From positions 1-64,000 of the forward strand of contig JBDRPM010000019.1 of assembly GCA_043827005.1 (NCBI GenBank): a stretch of DNA of 64,000 nt. Direction: 5' to 3'. A model generated the notes under the pieces. That model worked only from the letters and a program-made list of their open reading frames with translations, ran no database searches and was not told where the DNA came from. The stretch is from Desulfobacula sp043827005 (lineage in GTDB: Bacteria; Desulfobacterota; Desulfobacteria; Desulfobacterales; Desulfobacteraceae). Every line of letters starts with the position of its first letter. Position 1 is the first letter of the stretch. Of this stretch, positions 43,340-52,384 are shown one piece after another. A program made the translations under genes and the position numbers.

Positions 43340-44054
43340 CCCTGTCCATCCGATCTTTTAACAGCGCCTGGGCCATTATCAGATCATATCGATCATCAAT
43401 TTCTATGCTTTTATACCGGGGAACCACATACCCCATTGTCCGGTCATGGTAAAACCCCATTTTCTTTCTCAGGCTGGATATTTTAGAAATATAAACCGTT
43501 CCTTCAAAAAAATACACCGGTTCCAGATCCTGCCGCCGCAAGGATTTTATGGTCTGTCCGGTTTCATATTTGCTGATAAAGTGCTGATCATCCATGACCA
43601 CGTTAAATTCAGGGTGCCCGCTTTCCAGCAGGGCAATTCCCACAATTGCCTCTGCATCAGGCTTGTCTATCAACTGCTGTATGGCATCATCAATGTCAAA
43701 AGGCTCTCTTAACGGTGATGTGGGCTCAAGCAGGCAGATATAATCATAATGATGGCCTTTGTCGCTCAGCCAGTCAATGGCATGGATCACCACATCCACT
43801 GAAGCGGCTGTGTCTGATGCCAGGTGAGAGGGCCTTAAAAAAGGCACCTGGGCATTATACGCCCTGCAGACCTGTGCAATCTGATGATCATCCGTTGATA
43901 CCATAAGATGATCCAGATACTGGCTGTGCTGAGCGCATTCTATTGTCCAGGCAATTAAGGGTTTGCCTGCCATATCGATGATGTTTTTGCCAACAAGCCC
44001 CTTGCTGCCGCCTCTTGCCGGTATCAGCCCTAAAATTTTTTTATCCTTATACAT
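43332..44054 (-). CDS. CMP-nonulosonate (acylneuraminate) cytidylyltransferase
   Basis: A 240-residue enzyme that activates a sialic-acid-like sugar with CTP. Signature ILGLIPARGGSKGLVGKN near the N terminus, VSTDDHQIAQVC, LLEPTSPLREPFDIDDAI, and the C-terminal YKSIEIDDRYDL are diagnostic of the NeuA/PseF/LegF family. The start was set at ATG 44054 (AAGGG six bases upstream); the reading frame continues upstream into the next gene but not as plausible protein. Which nonulosonic acid is activated cannot be told. Confidence 0.9.
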   Translation of the reverse strand: MYKDKKILGLIPARGGSKGLVGKNIIDMAGKPLIAWTIECAQHSQYLDHLMVSTDDHQIAQVCRAYNAQVPFLRPSHLASDTAASVDVVIHAIDWLSDKGHHYDYICLLEPTSPLREPFDIDDAIQQLIDKPDAEAIVGIALLESGHPEFNVVMDDQHFISKYETGQTIKSLRRQDLEPVYFFEGTVYISKISSLRKKMGFYHDRTMGYVVPRYKSIEIDDRYDLIMAQALLKDRMDRAK

Positions 44055-44088
44055 CTTTAACCCTTTTGAATCATTTTTCTGCCAGGAA

Positions 44089-44781
44089 TCATAATCGTTC
44101 CAAAGCTTTTTGATAACTTTCCACTGTCCCGATATCTCTATGGTATTGGCCATTATAAAATGTAAATATTTTTCCCAGAAAAGCCGGCAGCACCTGGGTG
44201 GAAAAATCAATTTCTGCTTTTCCCATCGACTCAAGAAAAGAAAAAATTGAATTTTCCAGAATATAGACCGCACCATTGGCCAGATCTCCCGGAGGATTGC
44301 TGACCTTTTCATGAAATGCCCTGACCACCTGTTTATGGTCCAGTTCCAGAATCCCGCAACTTTCAGGGGTGTCTGTCTTAAATGTCATCATGGTCATTTC
44401 ACACCCTTGCGGCCGTGACCAATGGGCACGGATAAAATCATCCAGATTGAACACAGAAAAATTATCCGCATGAACCATCAATATCTGATCGCCCCCAAAA
44501 AAAGCCTTATTCTTTAACAGTGTCCCGGCTGTGCCCAGCAGTTTATCTTCATAAATCATTGTAATTTTTTGTTTATATGGACTTTTATCAATATGAAGAA
44601 CCACTTTTTCAGCCAGATGATGAAGATTGATCAGAACCGATTCAATGTTGGTGCTAAAAATCATTTCCAGCCAATAATCAAGCAACGGCCGTCCATTGAT
44701 GGGAACCAGACATTTGGGAGTATCAAAGGTCAACGGCCGCAGTCGTGTGCCAAGACCGGCGGCCAGAAGCAATGCTTTCAC
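44089..44781 (-). CDS. Sugar-1-phosphate nucleotidyltransferase
   Basis: A 230-residue protein starting KALLLAAGLGTRLRPLT, followed by KCLVPINGRPLLDYWL, MVHADNF and NGAVYILE, typical of nucleotidyltransferases that attach GMP or UMP to hexose- or heptose-1-phosphates (HddC, MurU and PtmE/LegGP relatives). Its start overlaps the HldE-like fusion stop by 4 nt, so the two are probably consecutive steps of one pathway. Nucleotide and sugar are not decided. Confidence 0.85.
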   Translation of the reverse strand: MKALLLAAGLGTRLRPLTFDTPKCLVPINGRPLLDYWLEMIFSTNIESVLINLHHLAEKVVLHIDKSPYKQKITMIYEDKLLGTAGTLLKNKAFFGGDQILMVHADNFSVFNLDDFIRAHWSRPQGCEMTMMTFKTDTPESCGILELDHKQVVRAFHEKVSNPPGDLANGAVYILENSIFSFLESMGKAEIDFSTQVLPAFLGKIFTFYNGQYHRDIGTVESYQKALERL

Positions 44782-46262
44782 AACTGCGATCCTAAGTACA
44801 TATCATTTATGGACAGAGGCAGATTGCCATTTCGCCCCACCTGGCATGACGCTGCCACAGACCCTAAATACGCTGCCTGCCAGATATCCGCCCCGGCGGC
44901 CAGCGCAAGGGCGGAACAGGTCAGCAGAGAATCCCCGGCACCTGCCGGATCAACCGGTGCCTTATTCATGGCATCAAGCCTGTCGGTCAGAAAGTTGTTG
45001 ATGCTCAAATCATCGGCATGAATCAACAGCCCTTCTTTATCCAGCGTCACAAACACATTTTTGGCCATGGCTTTTTTACGAAGTTTTTCTGCAAGCACAA
45101 CAAGGCCGGATTCAAAATCCTTTAATGCAAGCCTTGCCTCTCTTTCCGTGGGTGTCAAAAGCATCATGTGTTCAAATCTTGACACATCCCCGATCTGGGA
45201 AGAAGACTGGCTGTCTGCCACCATCATGATTTTTTTCTGTTTACACGCCAAAACAATATCATCGACCAATGGCTGGGGCAGGCATCCATAATTAAAATCT
45301 GAAAAAATAATCAGATCCTGTTTTGGGATCATATCCGACAAATCTGCAAAAATCTTTTTTTGCAGCTCCCTGCTGATGGGGTGCTGCCTTAAATGATTGA
45401 CCCGAAGCAGGGTTTTGCCCGAACTTCGATACCGTTGTTTTAAAATGGTCGGCCGGCTTTCATCTTTAAAAAGATGGGCTTTCACACCGGCCGAATTGAG
45501 TTTGCTGTCTATGAATCTGACAATTTCATCATTCCCGCTGATGGAAAAAAACGACACATCTGCGCCAAGCGTACTGGCATGGGCAGCGACAATGCCTGCG
45601 CCGCCAAGATAAAGTTCCACACCCACAGGCGTAACCACAATGGTTGGATCTTCCTGGCTCATCCCCAGGGCATCACAGGTAATGTATTCATCAACAATTA
45701 CATCTCCGATGACCAGAACCTTTAACCTGGAAAAATGATTCAGAACACCATTCAGATCAGACCAGTTGAATTGATGACGTTCCATATAGGCATCATTCCG
45801 GGCAAATGAACTTGAAGCAACACGCAAGGATTCCCCCTGGAGAAGCTCAACCAGCGAAAAACTGATGTCCCCTGAACAAAAAAGCATCTGACCGCCATAA
45901 TCCTTAACAACCTGGGCTTCAGGATTATAATGGTTTTCATGCTCCTTTCCCTTGACAACAATGGCAGGTTTGAGTGCCCGGATAAAATCTTGCGCCGTAT
46001 CTTCAAGAATAAAACAATGATCCACCAGTGTTATGGCATGAACCCCTTCCAACCGGATGGTTTCATCTAAAAACGAATCCCCGGGGGAATCATTGCGAAC
46101 CCCCACCACCAGGTAATCACCGCATTCAGCAGCAAACCGCAGCAGTCTCAAATGGCCGGGGTGTACAATATTAAAAAACCCGGAAACAAAAATGATTTTC
46201 CCTTTGTTTTTTGTCTCATTCCTGATTGTTTCTAAAGCCATTTGAGAACTTTGTTTTAACAT
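44778..46262 (-). CDS. HldE-like fusion with domains in reversed order: nucleotidyltransferase then PfkB kinase
   Basis: A 494-residue two-domain protein. Residues about 20-150 form a cytidylyltransferase-like domain with FVSGFFNIVHPGHLRLL and VVGVRND; residues about 170-490 form a ribokinase/PfkB domain with VIGDVIVDEYITCD, LGGAGIVAAHAS, FVTLDKEG and the catalytic DPAGAGDSLL. In E. coli HldE the kinase comes first and the nucleotidyltransferase second; here the order is swapped. It likely phosphorylates and activates a heptose-like sugar, though other sugars are possible. It overlaps the next nucleotidyltransferase start by 4 nt. Confidence 0.85.
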   Translation of the reverse strand: MLKQSSQMALETIRNETKNKGKIIFVSGFFNIVHPGHLRLLRFAAECGDYLVVGVRNDSPGDSFLDETIRLEGVHAITLVDHCFILEDTAQDFIRALKPAIVVKGKEHENHYNPEAQVVKDYGGQMLFCSGDISFSLVELLQGESLRVASSSFARNDAYMERHQFNWSDLNGVLNHFSRLKVLVIGDVIVDEYITCDALGMSQEDPTIVVTPVGVELYLGGAGIVAAHASTLGADVSFFSISGNDEIVRFIDSKLNSAGVKAHLFKDESRPTILKQRYRSSGKTLLRVNHLRQHPISRELQKKIFADLSDMIPKQDLIIFSDFNYGCLPQPLVDDIVLACKQKKIMMVADSQSSSQIGDVSRFEHMMLLTPTEREARLALKDFESGLVVLAEKLRKKAMAKNVFVTLDKEGLLIHADDLSINNFLTDRLDAMNKAPVDPAGAGDSLLTCSALALAAGADIWQAAYLGSVAASCQVGRNGNLPLSINDMYLGSQL

Positions 46263-46277
46263 TGATTTTTTTGCCCT

Positions 46278-47195
46278 TTATTCATTCTTGATTATTCTGG
46301 CAACAATATCAGCCGGGGTCAGCCGGTTCATCTTTCTTGCATTTTCCTGGTTTCCGGATTTATGCGTAAACGCATCTGCTATACCAAACCGATGGAACGT
46401 GTTAACCGATATGCCATTATCAATGACCCATTCAGCCACTGCTGAGCCAAAACCACCGATCAGTGAATGCTCTTCAATGGTACAAACAATTTCAAATCTT
46501 GAGAACACGTCTTTTAAAAGCTGTGAATCCAATGGCTTCACCGTATGCATGCTGACCACCTGGGTACTGATGCCTCTTTGCTCAAGAGCCAGGCCGGCCT
46601 CATAGACATTTGGAAGAATATTGCCACAGCCCAGAAGACAAACCTGTTGACCCTCTTTGATGATCAACCCTTTTCCCAGGACCAGATTCGGCTCCTGTTG
46701 ATGGACAATGGGTTCATTTTTTTTGCCCAGCCGGATATAGACCGGTTTTTTTAAGGCAAGGGCGGCTCTCAGACAAAGCTTTACTTCAACAGCATCACAG
46801 GGACACATGATATGCATGTTGGGCAGCACTCTCATGATAGCGATATCTTCAAACGAGTGGTGGGTTGCGCCCAGGCCTGCATATGAAAGCCCAGCCCCCA
46901 CACCGACCACGATCACGGGAAGATTGTGGTAACAGATATCAATCTTGATCTGCTCATAACATCTTGAGGTATTAAACGGGGTAATGGTATAGGTAACCGG
47001 CTGCAATCCGTTTAAAGCCATGCCGGCGGCCATGGATGTCATGTTGGCTTCGGCAACGCCGCAATTGAAAAATCGATCTGAAAAGCTTTGTTTATATGAA
47101 TCAAACAGCCGGTTGCCGATATCGCCGGACAACAGAACAATTTTATCATTTATGGCAGCCTGATCTTTAATTTCCTGTGCAAACGCATTTCTCAT
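46278..47195 (-). CDS. Transketolase, C-terminal subunit
   Basis: A 305-residue protein equal to the pyrimidine-binding and C-terminal domains of transketolase. It contains FNCGVAEANMTSMAAGMAL, THHSFEDIAIMRVLPNM and VVSMHTVKPLD. The N-terminal ThDP-diphosphate-binding half (GHxxxG...GDG) is not encoded next to it in either direction within the window. Split transketolases usually have both halves adjacent, so the partner may lie elsewhere. In this locus it may make a sugar precursor by two-carbon transfer. Confidence 0.85.
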   Translation of the reverse strand: MRNAFAQEIKDQAAINDKIVLLSGDIGNRLFDSYKQSFSDRFFNCGVAEANMTSMAAGMALNGLQPVTYTITPFNTSRCYEQIKIDICYHNLPVIVVGVGAGLSYAGLGATHHSFEDIAIMRVLPNMHIMCPCDAVEVKLCLRAALALKKPVYIRLGKKNEPIVHQQEPNLVLGKGLIIKEGQQVCLLGCGNILPNVYEAGLALEQRGISTQVVSMHTVKPLDSQLLKDVFSRFEIVCTIEEHSLIGGFGSAVAEWVIDNGISVNTFHRFGIADAFTHKSGNQENARKMNRLTPADIVARIIKNE

Positions 47196-47218
47196 AGAGC
47201 TTCTTTCTTTATCACATG

Positions 47219-48277
47219 TTATTGATGCAGTTTAATCAGGCACCGGCCAGCCGTCTGACCATTGCGCATCCTGTCCATGGCTGTATTGATCTCATCCAAT
47301 GGATACTGGTCAGTGATCAAATCATCCAATAATAATTTACCATTTTTGTAAAGCTTAATATATCGCGGAATATCCAGTTCCGGTTGGGTTTCTCCGCCAT
47401 GGGACCCGGTTATCTGTTTGCCAAAATGCAAATCAAGAGAATGTATGAAGATATTATCCTCCTGTTTGGGCACGCCCACAAGAATTGTCCGGCCATTGGG
47501 TCTGGTCAGGGCATATGCCATATTGATCAAATCCGTATTCCCGGTATTATCGATGACAACGTCTGATCCGGATAAATCAACCAGGGATCGAATCTTTGAT
47601 AAAAAGTCATTGTCAACCGCAGAATTGATCAAATGGGTTGCACCGAATTTTTGAGCCATTTTAAGCCGGTTGTCATGGATATCCACTGCAATGATGGGAT
47701 ATGCCGAACACATGGCCGCCCCCTGGATAATGTTCAACCCGACACCACCGGCACCCAGCACAACAACGGATTCCCCGATTTTAACCTTTGCATTGTTATT
47801 GATCACCCCAAGTCCGGTTGTTACGGCACATCCGAGCAACGGCGCAATATCCATGGGAAAATCATCCGGCAAAACCGTCAGGCGATTCTCAGAAACCACT
47901 GCATATTCATTAAAACTGGTAACAAATCCTGCGTTCAGTTTTTTTCCTTTCCATCCATATACCGGGCATGGCGCATTAATCCCCAGGCCTTTTCTCCAAT
48001 GCATGACAACTGCATCGCCAGGTTTAACAAATCGAACGCCCGGCCCGATTTTAATCACATGTGCCGATCCTTCATGCCCCAGCAGATGGGGAAGAAATTT
48101 ATCCTCTCCTTTTTTCCCGTCAATCTCACCCAGTTGTGATCCGCAGATCCCGCTGTACAAAACTTTGACAAGGACCTGTCCGGGCTCAAGATCCTCCGGC
48201 ACTTCTACTTGATCAATGATCAGCGGTTTTTTAAGTTCCGTTAAAATTGCCGCCCGCATCGTTAAGCAAGACCCCAT
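47219..48277 (-). CDS. Zinc-dependent alcohol dehydrogenase family protein
   Basis: A 352-residue medium-chain dehydrogenase. Zinc ligands are visible in GICGSQLGEIDG and LLGHEGSAHV, and the NAD-binding Rossmann motif in VVVLGAGGVGLNIIQGA. The structural-zinc Cys cluster is reduced. An ATG at 48259 (MRAAIL) fits family starts better than the first ATG at 48277, but neither has a strong ribosome site. It precedes the transketolase gene by 23 nt. Likely oxidises a sugar or sugar alcohol in the glycan pathway. Confidence 0.82.
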   Translation of the reverse strand: MGSCLTMRAAILTELKKPLIIDQVEVPEDLEPGQVLVKVLYSGICGSQLGEIDGKKGEDKFLPHLLGHEGSAHVIKIGPGVRFVKPGDAVVMHWRKGLGINAPCPVYGWKGKKLNAGFVTSFNEYAVVSENRLTVLPDDFPMDIAPLLGCAVTTGLGVINNNAKVKIGESVVVLGAGGVGLNIIQGAAMCSAYPIIAVDIHDNRLKMAQKFGATHLINSAVDNDFLSKIRSLVDLSGSDVVIDNTGNTDLINMAYALTRPNGRTILVGVPKQEDNIFIHSLDLHFGKQITGSHGGETQPELDIPRYIKLYKNGKLLLDDLITDQYPLDEINTAMDRMRNGQTAGRCLIKLHQ

Positions 48278-48296
48278 AATGTTACTGCCCTTTTTT

Positions 48297-48959
48297 TTAT
48301 GTAAAATAGATCAAAGAGTGATCTCCGGTATAGCCGGTTTTATCAAACCACCACTGCCATTCCTCGGGTGTGCAGAACATTTCACAGGTCACCTGCCAGT
48401 AAAGAAGGTTTGCTTTTTCCTGTTCATTTCGATAAGACTCGACACACACATATTTGTTGTTTTTCCCCACCCGTTCAATTTCTCTTAAGGCCTGGTCCAA
48501 CTCCATGCAATATAAATTGTGAAGCGTTGTAATGGAGATAACCAGATCAAAGCTATTATCCTTAAAATCAAGTTGTTTTGCATTTCCAACCTTTAAAAAA
48601 GGTTTGACTTCCTGTTTTGCATTTTCAATTGCATACTCTGATATATCAATCCCTGCAATTTCTATTCCCGGAAGCACTTTTGTAAAATCATACAATAAAA
48701 ACCCCTTGCCGCAGCCCACATCCAGAACCCGGTCACCCGGTTTCAGATTATAGTGTTCAACCATTGCCCGGGCAACTTTTTCCCATCTTCCGTCATAGGT
48801 ATATCCACCATAACAGATCCGTCTGTCCCCATCCCAATAATCATATCCCCATTTTTTTGCTTTTTGGGCAGCCTCTGCTTTGGGGTATTCGGTTACCCGT
48901 TTTACATAATCTCGCTTGGTGCTTTTATGAACTGCTGAAATAAAATCTACATATGCCAT
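48297..48959 (-). CDS. Class I SAM-dependent methyltransferase
   Basis: A 220-residue protein with SAM motif VLDVGCGKGFLLYDF, acidic post-I IAGIDISEYAI, and DLVISITTLHNLYCMELDQALREIERV. It is 19 nt upstream of the dehydrogenase on the same strand. The N-terminal 60 residues are aromatic and basic. Substrate unknown. Confidence 0.85.
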   Translation of the reverse strand: MAYVDFISAVHKSTKRDYVKRVTEYPKAEAAQKAKKWGYDYWDGDRRICYGGYTYDGRWEKVARAMVEHYNLKPGDRVLDVGCGKGFLLYDFTKVLPGIEIAGIDISEYAIENAKQEVKPFLKVGNAKQLDFKDNSFDLVISITTLHNLYCMELDQALREIERVGKNNKYVCVESYRNEQEKANLLYWQVTCEMFCTPEEWQWWFDKTGYTGDHSLIYFT

Positions 48960-49059
48960 AGGTTCATGATTCCTTCTTCATATTTATTCATATTAATAAA
49001 ATTTATTTTGCTTCAAATCCTAAAAAAAATCGGCATGGGTCATTTGTTCAATCTGCTTT

Positions 49060-50094
49060 TCAAATCCCCAACAAGTGACGTTGAAAATATGAGATGGTTT
49101 TTTTAAATTGTTTTTCCTGCAAGCCAGTATTACACCATGCAAATTGTCGCCTTTTAAAATCTTTTATTAAAAACACATTTAACATGATACAACACCATTT
49201 GACCCGATACAATGGCATCAATAAACCTGACCGGTGAATAATTGTTTCTTTGATATCTTCCTGATCAAGACCATGCACCAAAAATCGGGTGAACCATGCC
49301 AAGTGATCAGTGGGAACAGGGATATCTGGCTGGCAAAAAAAATCACAAATCAACTTTACGACATCATCCCATCCAGCATATTCAAAATCGAAAAAATACA
49401 ATAGATTGTCATCATCATTGATCAAGGCATTATGGAACCCGAAATCTGAAGGGGAAATGATCTTTTCCCTGTCAGAGATGATTTGATTAAAACTTTGCTG
49501 TTTTCCAATACCAGATCGTATTTCCTGCTCAATTGTTTGAAATACAGGAATCAGATCTTTTTCAATAAATTGTTTGACTGATCGCTCTAATTGATTTTTA
49601 GCAGGTGCCTGGCTCAATAGTTCTATTCTATGCTCTGTATTTTCAATATGATCTTTGAAAGATAAACAAGCTTCAGATGCCATGGGAAGATCAATCTCAC
49701 CTTTTGTTTTTTTCTGCTGGAATTTATTTAATTGAACAATAAAATTTAAGGCTTGTTCGATATGATGGACATTGATCTGCTCACCTTTCAGCTTACGCCC
49801 CTTAAGACAGCTAAACAAAGCCAAATTATTTTTTTTATCCCAATCAATCGGTTCAGGAATCTGTTTTAAACCATTCTGCCGGGCAAACAACAAAACAGAT
49901 ATTTCAGCACCAAGTCGATCCCGCTTGTCGTCAAAACAAGAAAAATATTGCTTAACAATATATTGTTTTTCTTTGGATATAATTTGATATACCCTGTTAT
50001 TTCTACCGTCTTTTAACGGAATCAACTCGAAATCCGGTCCAATTCCATTTTTAAATATAAAGTTTTTTAAAGGCTGTTCGATGACTTGTCCCAT
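49060..50094 (-). CDS. Aminoglycoside-phosphotransferase/choline-kinase-like protein
   Basis: A 344-residue kinase-fold protein. An ATP-site Lys lies in YIVKQYF; the catalytic segment reads SPSDFGFHNALI in place of the common HGDxxxxNxL, keeping Asp and Asn but not His-Gly; the metal-binding DFEYAGWDD follows. Such APH-like enzymes phosphorylate small alcohols, sugars or choline-like head groups. It ends a four-gene run with the HAD, APS-kinase-like and pyruvate-kinase-like genes (14 nt after the HAD stop). Substrate unknown. Confidence 0.75.
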   Translation of the reverse strand: MGQVIEQPLKNFIFKNGIGPDFELIPLKDGRNNRVYQIISKEKQYIVKQYFSCFDDKRDRLGAEISVLLFARQNGLKQIPEPIDWDKKNNLALFSCLKGRKLKGEQINVHHIEQALNFIVQLNKFQQKKTKGEIDLPMASEACLSFKDHIENTEHRIELLSQAPAKNQLERSVKQFIEKDLIPVFQTIEQEIRSGIGKQQSFNQIISDREKIISPSDFGFHNALINDDDNLLYFFDFEYAGWDDVVKLICDFFCQPDIPVPTDHLAWFTRFLVHGLDQEDIKETIIHRSGLLMPLYRVKWCCIMLNVFLIKDFKRRQFAWCNTGLQEKQFKKTISYFQRHLLGI

Positions 50095-50108
50095 TGATAT
50101 AAAAAAAA

Positions 50109-50699
50109 TTATCGCAAGTTGAATTTAATCATTGAAAGAATTTGATCCCAGGAAGACACATGATACAACCCCGATTTTGACTTTATATATTTTTTTTCCG
50201 GATCAAACAAAATTTTAAAAATATTCTTATCAAACCCGGGAAGCAATAAAAACTCAGGCAGATCGTCAATAAAATGACTACATTTCAATTCATTTACTCT
50301 TCTTATTTTATCTTCTTTTGTCGGTTCAAAAAAAACAGGATTTCTCAAACCATGGCCCTCAATCCACTGATTTGCTGACGCATGAAGATCATATAAGTCG
50401 CCAGAGTATGGGTATTGGGTTTTATGGCTGACAATAAAACAGGGAATGGATTCAGCCTGACAAAACAAAAGAAACTCCATAACCCCTCCATACAACTCTG
50501 CCTGATCCAGCCGTTCGCCATAAACGATTCCCTGCAATTTGGTCCAGGCGGCTTCCTGACCATTGTCTCGAAGGTATTCCCGCACATAATGCTTGCCATA
50601 CGGCAAATCCTTTGGCAATAAATCCTGTTCTATTCCAATTGCATTAAAGACTTTATCATAACAGATGATTGTATTATCAAAGTCAATGCCGATCCGCAT
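50109..50699 (-). CDS. HAD-superfamily hydrolase-like protein
   Basis: A 196-residue protein with the HAD nucleophile motif GIDFDNTI, a threonine/serine position in IVSHKTQYP, and the acidic HFIDDLPEF motif III. It resembles small nucleotidase or sugar-phosphatase members of the family. ATG 50699 was chosen because it opens MRIGIDFDN and overlaps the previous stop codon region only to a minor extent; the ribosome site is weak. It lies between the APH-like and APS-kinase-like genes. Confidence 0.75.
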   Translation of the reverse strand: MRIGIDFDNTIICYDKVFNAIGIEQDLLPKDLPYGKHYVREYLRDNGQEAAWTKLQGIVYGERLDQAELYGGVMEFLLFCQAESIPCFIVSHKTQYPYSGDLYDLHASANQWIEGHGLRNPVFFEPTKEDKIRRVNELKCSHFIDDLPEFLLLPGFDKNIFKILFDPEKKYIKSKSGLYHVSSWDQILSMIKFNLR

Positions 50700-50709
50700 A
50701 TTTTTTTGC

Positions 50710-51267
50710 CTATATATCCTGGTATTCAATTCTACTGGTTCTTAAAAACTGCATCAATTCTTCCAAGACCACCTCCAAACCTTTTTCCTCTGTATTTAAT
50801 TCAATATCATATTGATCCGGAGGCCGATAAACAGAATTATATCCTGGAAGCGTATTGATTTTTCCTTCCTTTGCCTTTTGATACAATCCTTTGGGATCGC
50901 GATGGGCACAGATCTGGATATCGCATTTGATATAACCTAAAATTAACTTGCTTACATGTTTTGTTACATATTCACGGGCATCCTGATTTGCGGTAAGTGC
51001 TGCAACAACAACAAACATGTTTGCCGATGCTGCTTTATTGGCCAAATAAACAATAGTCTTTACAACTTTTAATCGATCAATTGCCTCGAATCCAAGGTCC
51101 GGTCCCATTAAATCCCTTATCTCATCCCCATCATAGAAGATCACACACAAATCAGATTGTCTCAACCGATGGACCAGTTCATTACCAATGGTTGTTTTGC
51201 CACTGGATGTCGGTCCCATCAGCCAGAGAACTTTTCCTTTTAAATGGTTGAATTCTTCAATCCGCAT
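50710..51267 (-). CDS. Adenylylsulfate-kinase-like protein (CysC family)
   Basis: A 185-residue P-loop kinase with LMGPTSSGKTTIGNEL, YDGDEIRDLMGPDLGF, and HRDPKGLYQKAKEGKI, all recognisable as APS-kinase motifs. Several canonical residues are changed (GLSGSGKST to GPTSSGKTT; the substrate-loop Phe and Arg patterns differ). APS-kinase relatives in glycan loci can act on other nucleotides, such as the cytidine-diphosphoramidate kinase of Campylobacter. ATG 51267 has AGGA upstream. It sits 14 nt after the pyruvate-kinase-like gene; a sulfotransferase lies one gene further. Confidence 0.82.
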   Translation of the reverse strand: MRIEEFNHLKGKVLWLMGPTSSGKTTIGNELVHRLRQSDLCVIFYDGDEIRDLMGPDLGFEAIDRLKVVKTIVYLANKAASANMFVVVAALTANQDAREYVTKHVSKLILGYIKCDIQICAHRDPKGLYQKAKEGKINTLPGYNSVYRPPDQYDIELNTEEKGLEVVLEELMQFLRTSRIEYQDI

Positions 51268-51281
51268 TTGTTCCTGCACAA

Positions 51282-52295
51282 TTACATGGAAACGATATCA
51301 TCAATACTTGAATTTTCTGTCCATTTCCAAAAGACAGCTCCTAATTTTTTAATCATTTTCACACACTCAACAGGATAGGCTCCAATTGCAGTTTCAGACG
51401 CCAGAACCAAACCATCTGCCCCGGAAAGCAGTGTACTCACCACATCATTAAGCTCTGCCCTGGTGGGTTCTTTGGATGTCACCATGGACTCTAAAAGGTT
51501 TGTTGCCACATGAATGGGTTTACCCAGAGCCTTTGAGATGGATACAATTCGTCGCTGTAGAAATGGAATTTTCTCCAAAGGCAATTCTCTGGACAGATCC
51601 CCCCTGTCGATGAGCAGCTCATCAGACCTTTTTATAATTTCAACAAGATTCGTAAGCGCTTGACGACATTCTATCTTAGATATAATGGTTGATTTTGAAC
51701 CCGTCAATTTCCGCATCATGTCAACATCTTTCCCAGACCGGGCAAAAGATAATGCAAAATTAGACACCCCCAGTTCCTTAGATAAAGCAATTGCCTGAAT
51801 ATCTTTCGGGGTTATGGCAGGCAAATCAATAATTCGGTCCAGATCAACGGCTTTGCGGCTTCCGACTTTGCCTGCTGTTTCGACAATTGCCTTAATCTGT
51901 TTTGGACCGAGCTCAATAACCTTTAATGCTGCGGAGTTAAAATCAATTCGAATACGATCCCCCACAACAAAATCATTGAAAACACGAATTGGGCTAAAAG
52001 AAATATTGGACTCGTCCCCCAGAATTTCTTCATTGTGAATCAGGACTTCTGACCCTTGGGTAAATAATACTGCCCCATCCTGCATGGCATGATTCCTGAT
52101 TTGGGAGCCTTCACTATCGACACAAATGGGAATATGGGTCAGGCTCTGAACATACGTGATTTGCTCTTCCAAAACAGCCAAAGCAGTGTGAGAAAGATTA
52201 ATTCTGAACAAATCAACAATCTCATTGTCCAATTGTCTTATAATCTCCGTATTAAAAGAGCTGGGGCCCAGAGTAACCAGAATTCGAGTTTTCAT
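51282..52295 (-). CDS. Pyruvate-kinase-like protein lacking the regulatory C-domain
   Basis: A 337-residue protein covering only the catalytic barrel and a short B domain of pyruvate kinase. RILVTLGPSSFN and FRINLSH open it; the usual TKGPEIR is SEGSQIR; the Mg and phosphate site SKIE is kept, but MVARGDLG is LIDRGDLS, ATQMLESM is ATNLLESM, and LSGETAxGxYP is LASETAIGAYP. The allosteric C domain (about 130 residues) is absent. Located in a glycan cluster beside kinase-like genes, it probably uses PEP or pyruvate in a special transfer reaction rather than glycolysis. Inference. Confidence 0.82.
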   Translation of the reverse strand: MKTRILVTLGPSSFNTEIIRQLDNEIVDLFRINLSHTALAVLEEQITYVQSLTHIPICVDSEGSQIRNHAMQDGAVLFTQGSEVLIHNEEILGDESNISFSPIRVFNDFVVGDRIRIDFNSAALKVIELGPKQIKAIVETAGKVGSRKAVDLDRIIDLPAITPKDIQAIALSKELGVSNFALSFARSGKDVDMMRKLTGSKSTIISKIECRQALTNLVEIIKRSDELLIDRGDLSRELPLEKIPFLQRRIVSISKALGKPIHVATNLLESMVTSKEPTRAELNDVVSTLLSGADGLVLASETAIGAYPVECVKMIKKLGAVFWKWTENSSIDDIVSM

Positions 52296-52384
52296 ATATC
52301 CTCATTATTTAAGATTAAAATCGATCCGTCCACATCATCATCAACAAACGCTTTGCCTTTGTGCAAAAAAGTGCCCTTAAAAAA

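Noticed and set aside
44055..44312. N-terminal extension of the CMP-sugar cytidylyltransferase
   Set aside because: The extended frame runs into the nucleotidyltransferase gene, has unusual composition, and a good ribosome site precedes ATG 44054.
50710..51267. Complete Campylobacter-type O-methyl phosphoramidate pathway
   Set aside because: Only the CysC-like kinase is present; no glutamine kinase, phosphoglutamine cytidylyltransferase or matching amidohydrolase was seen.
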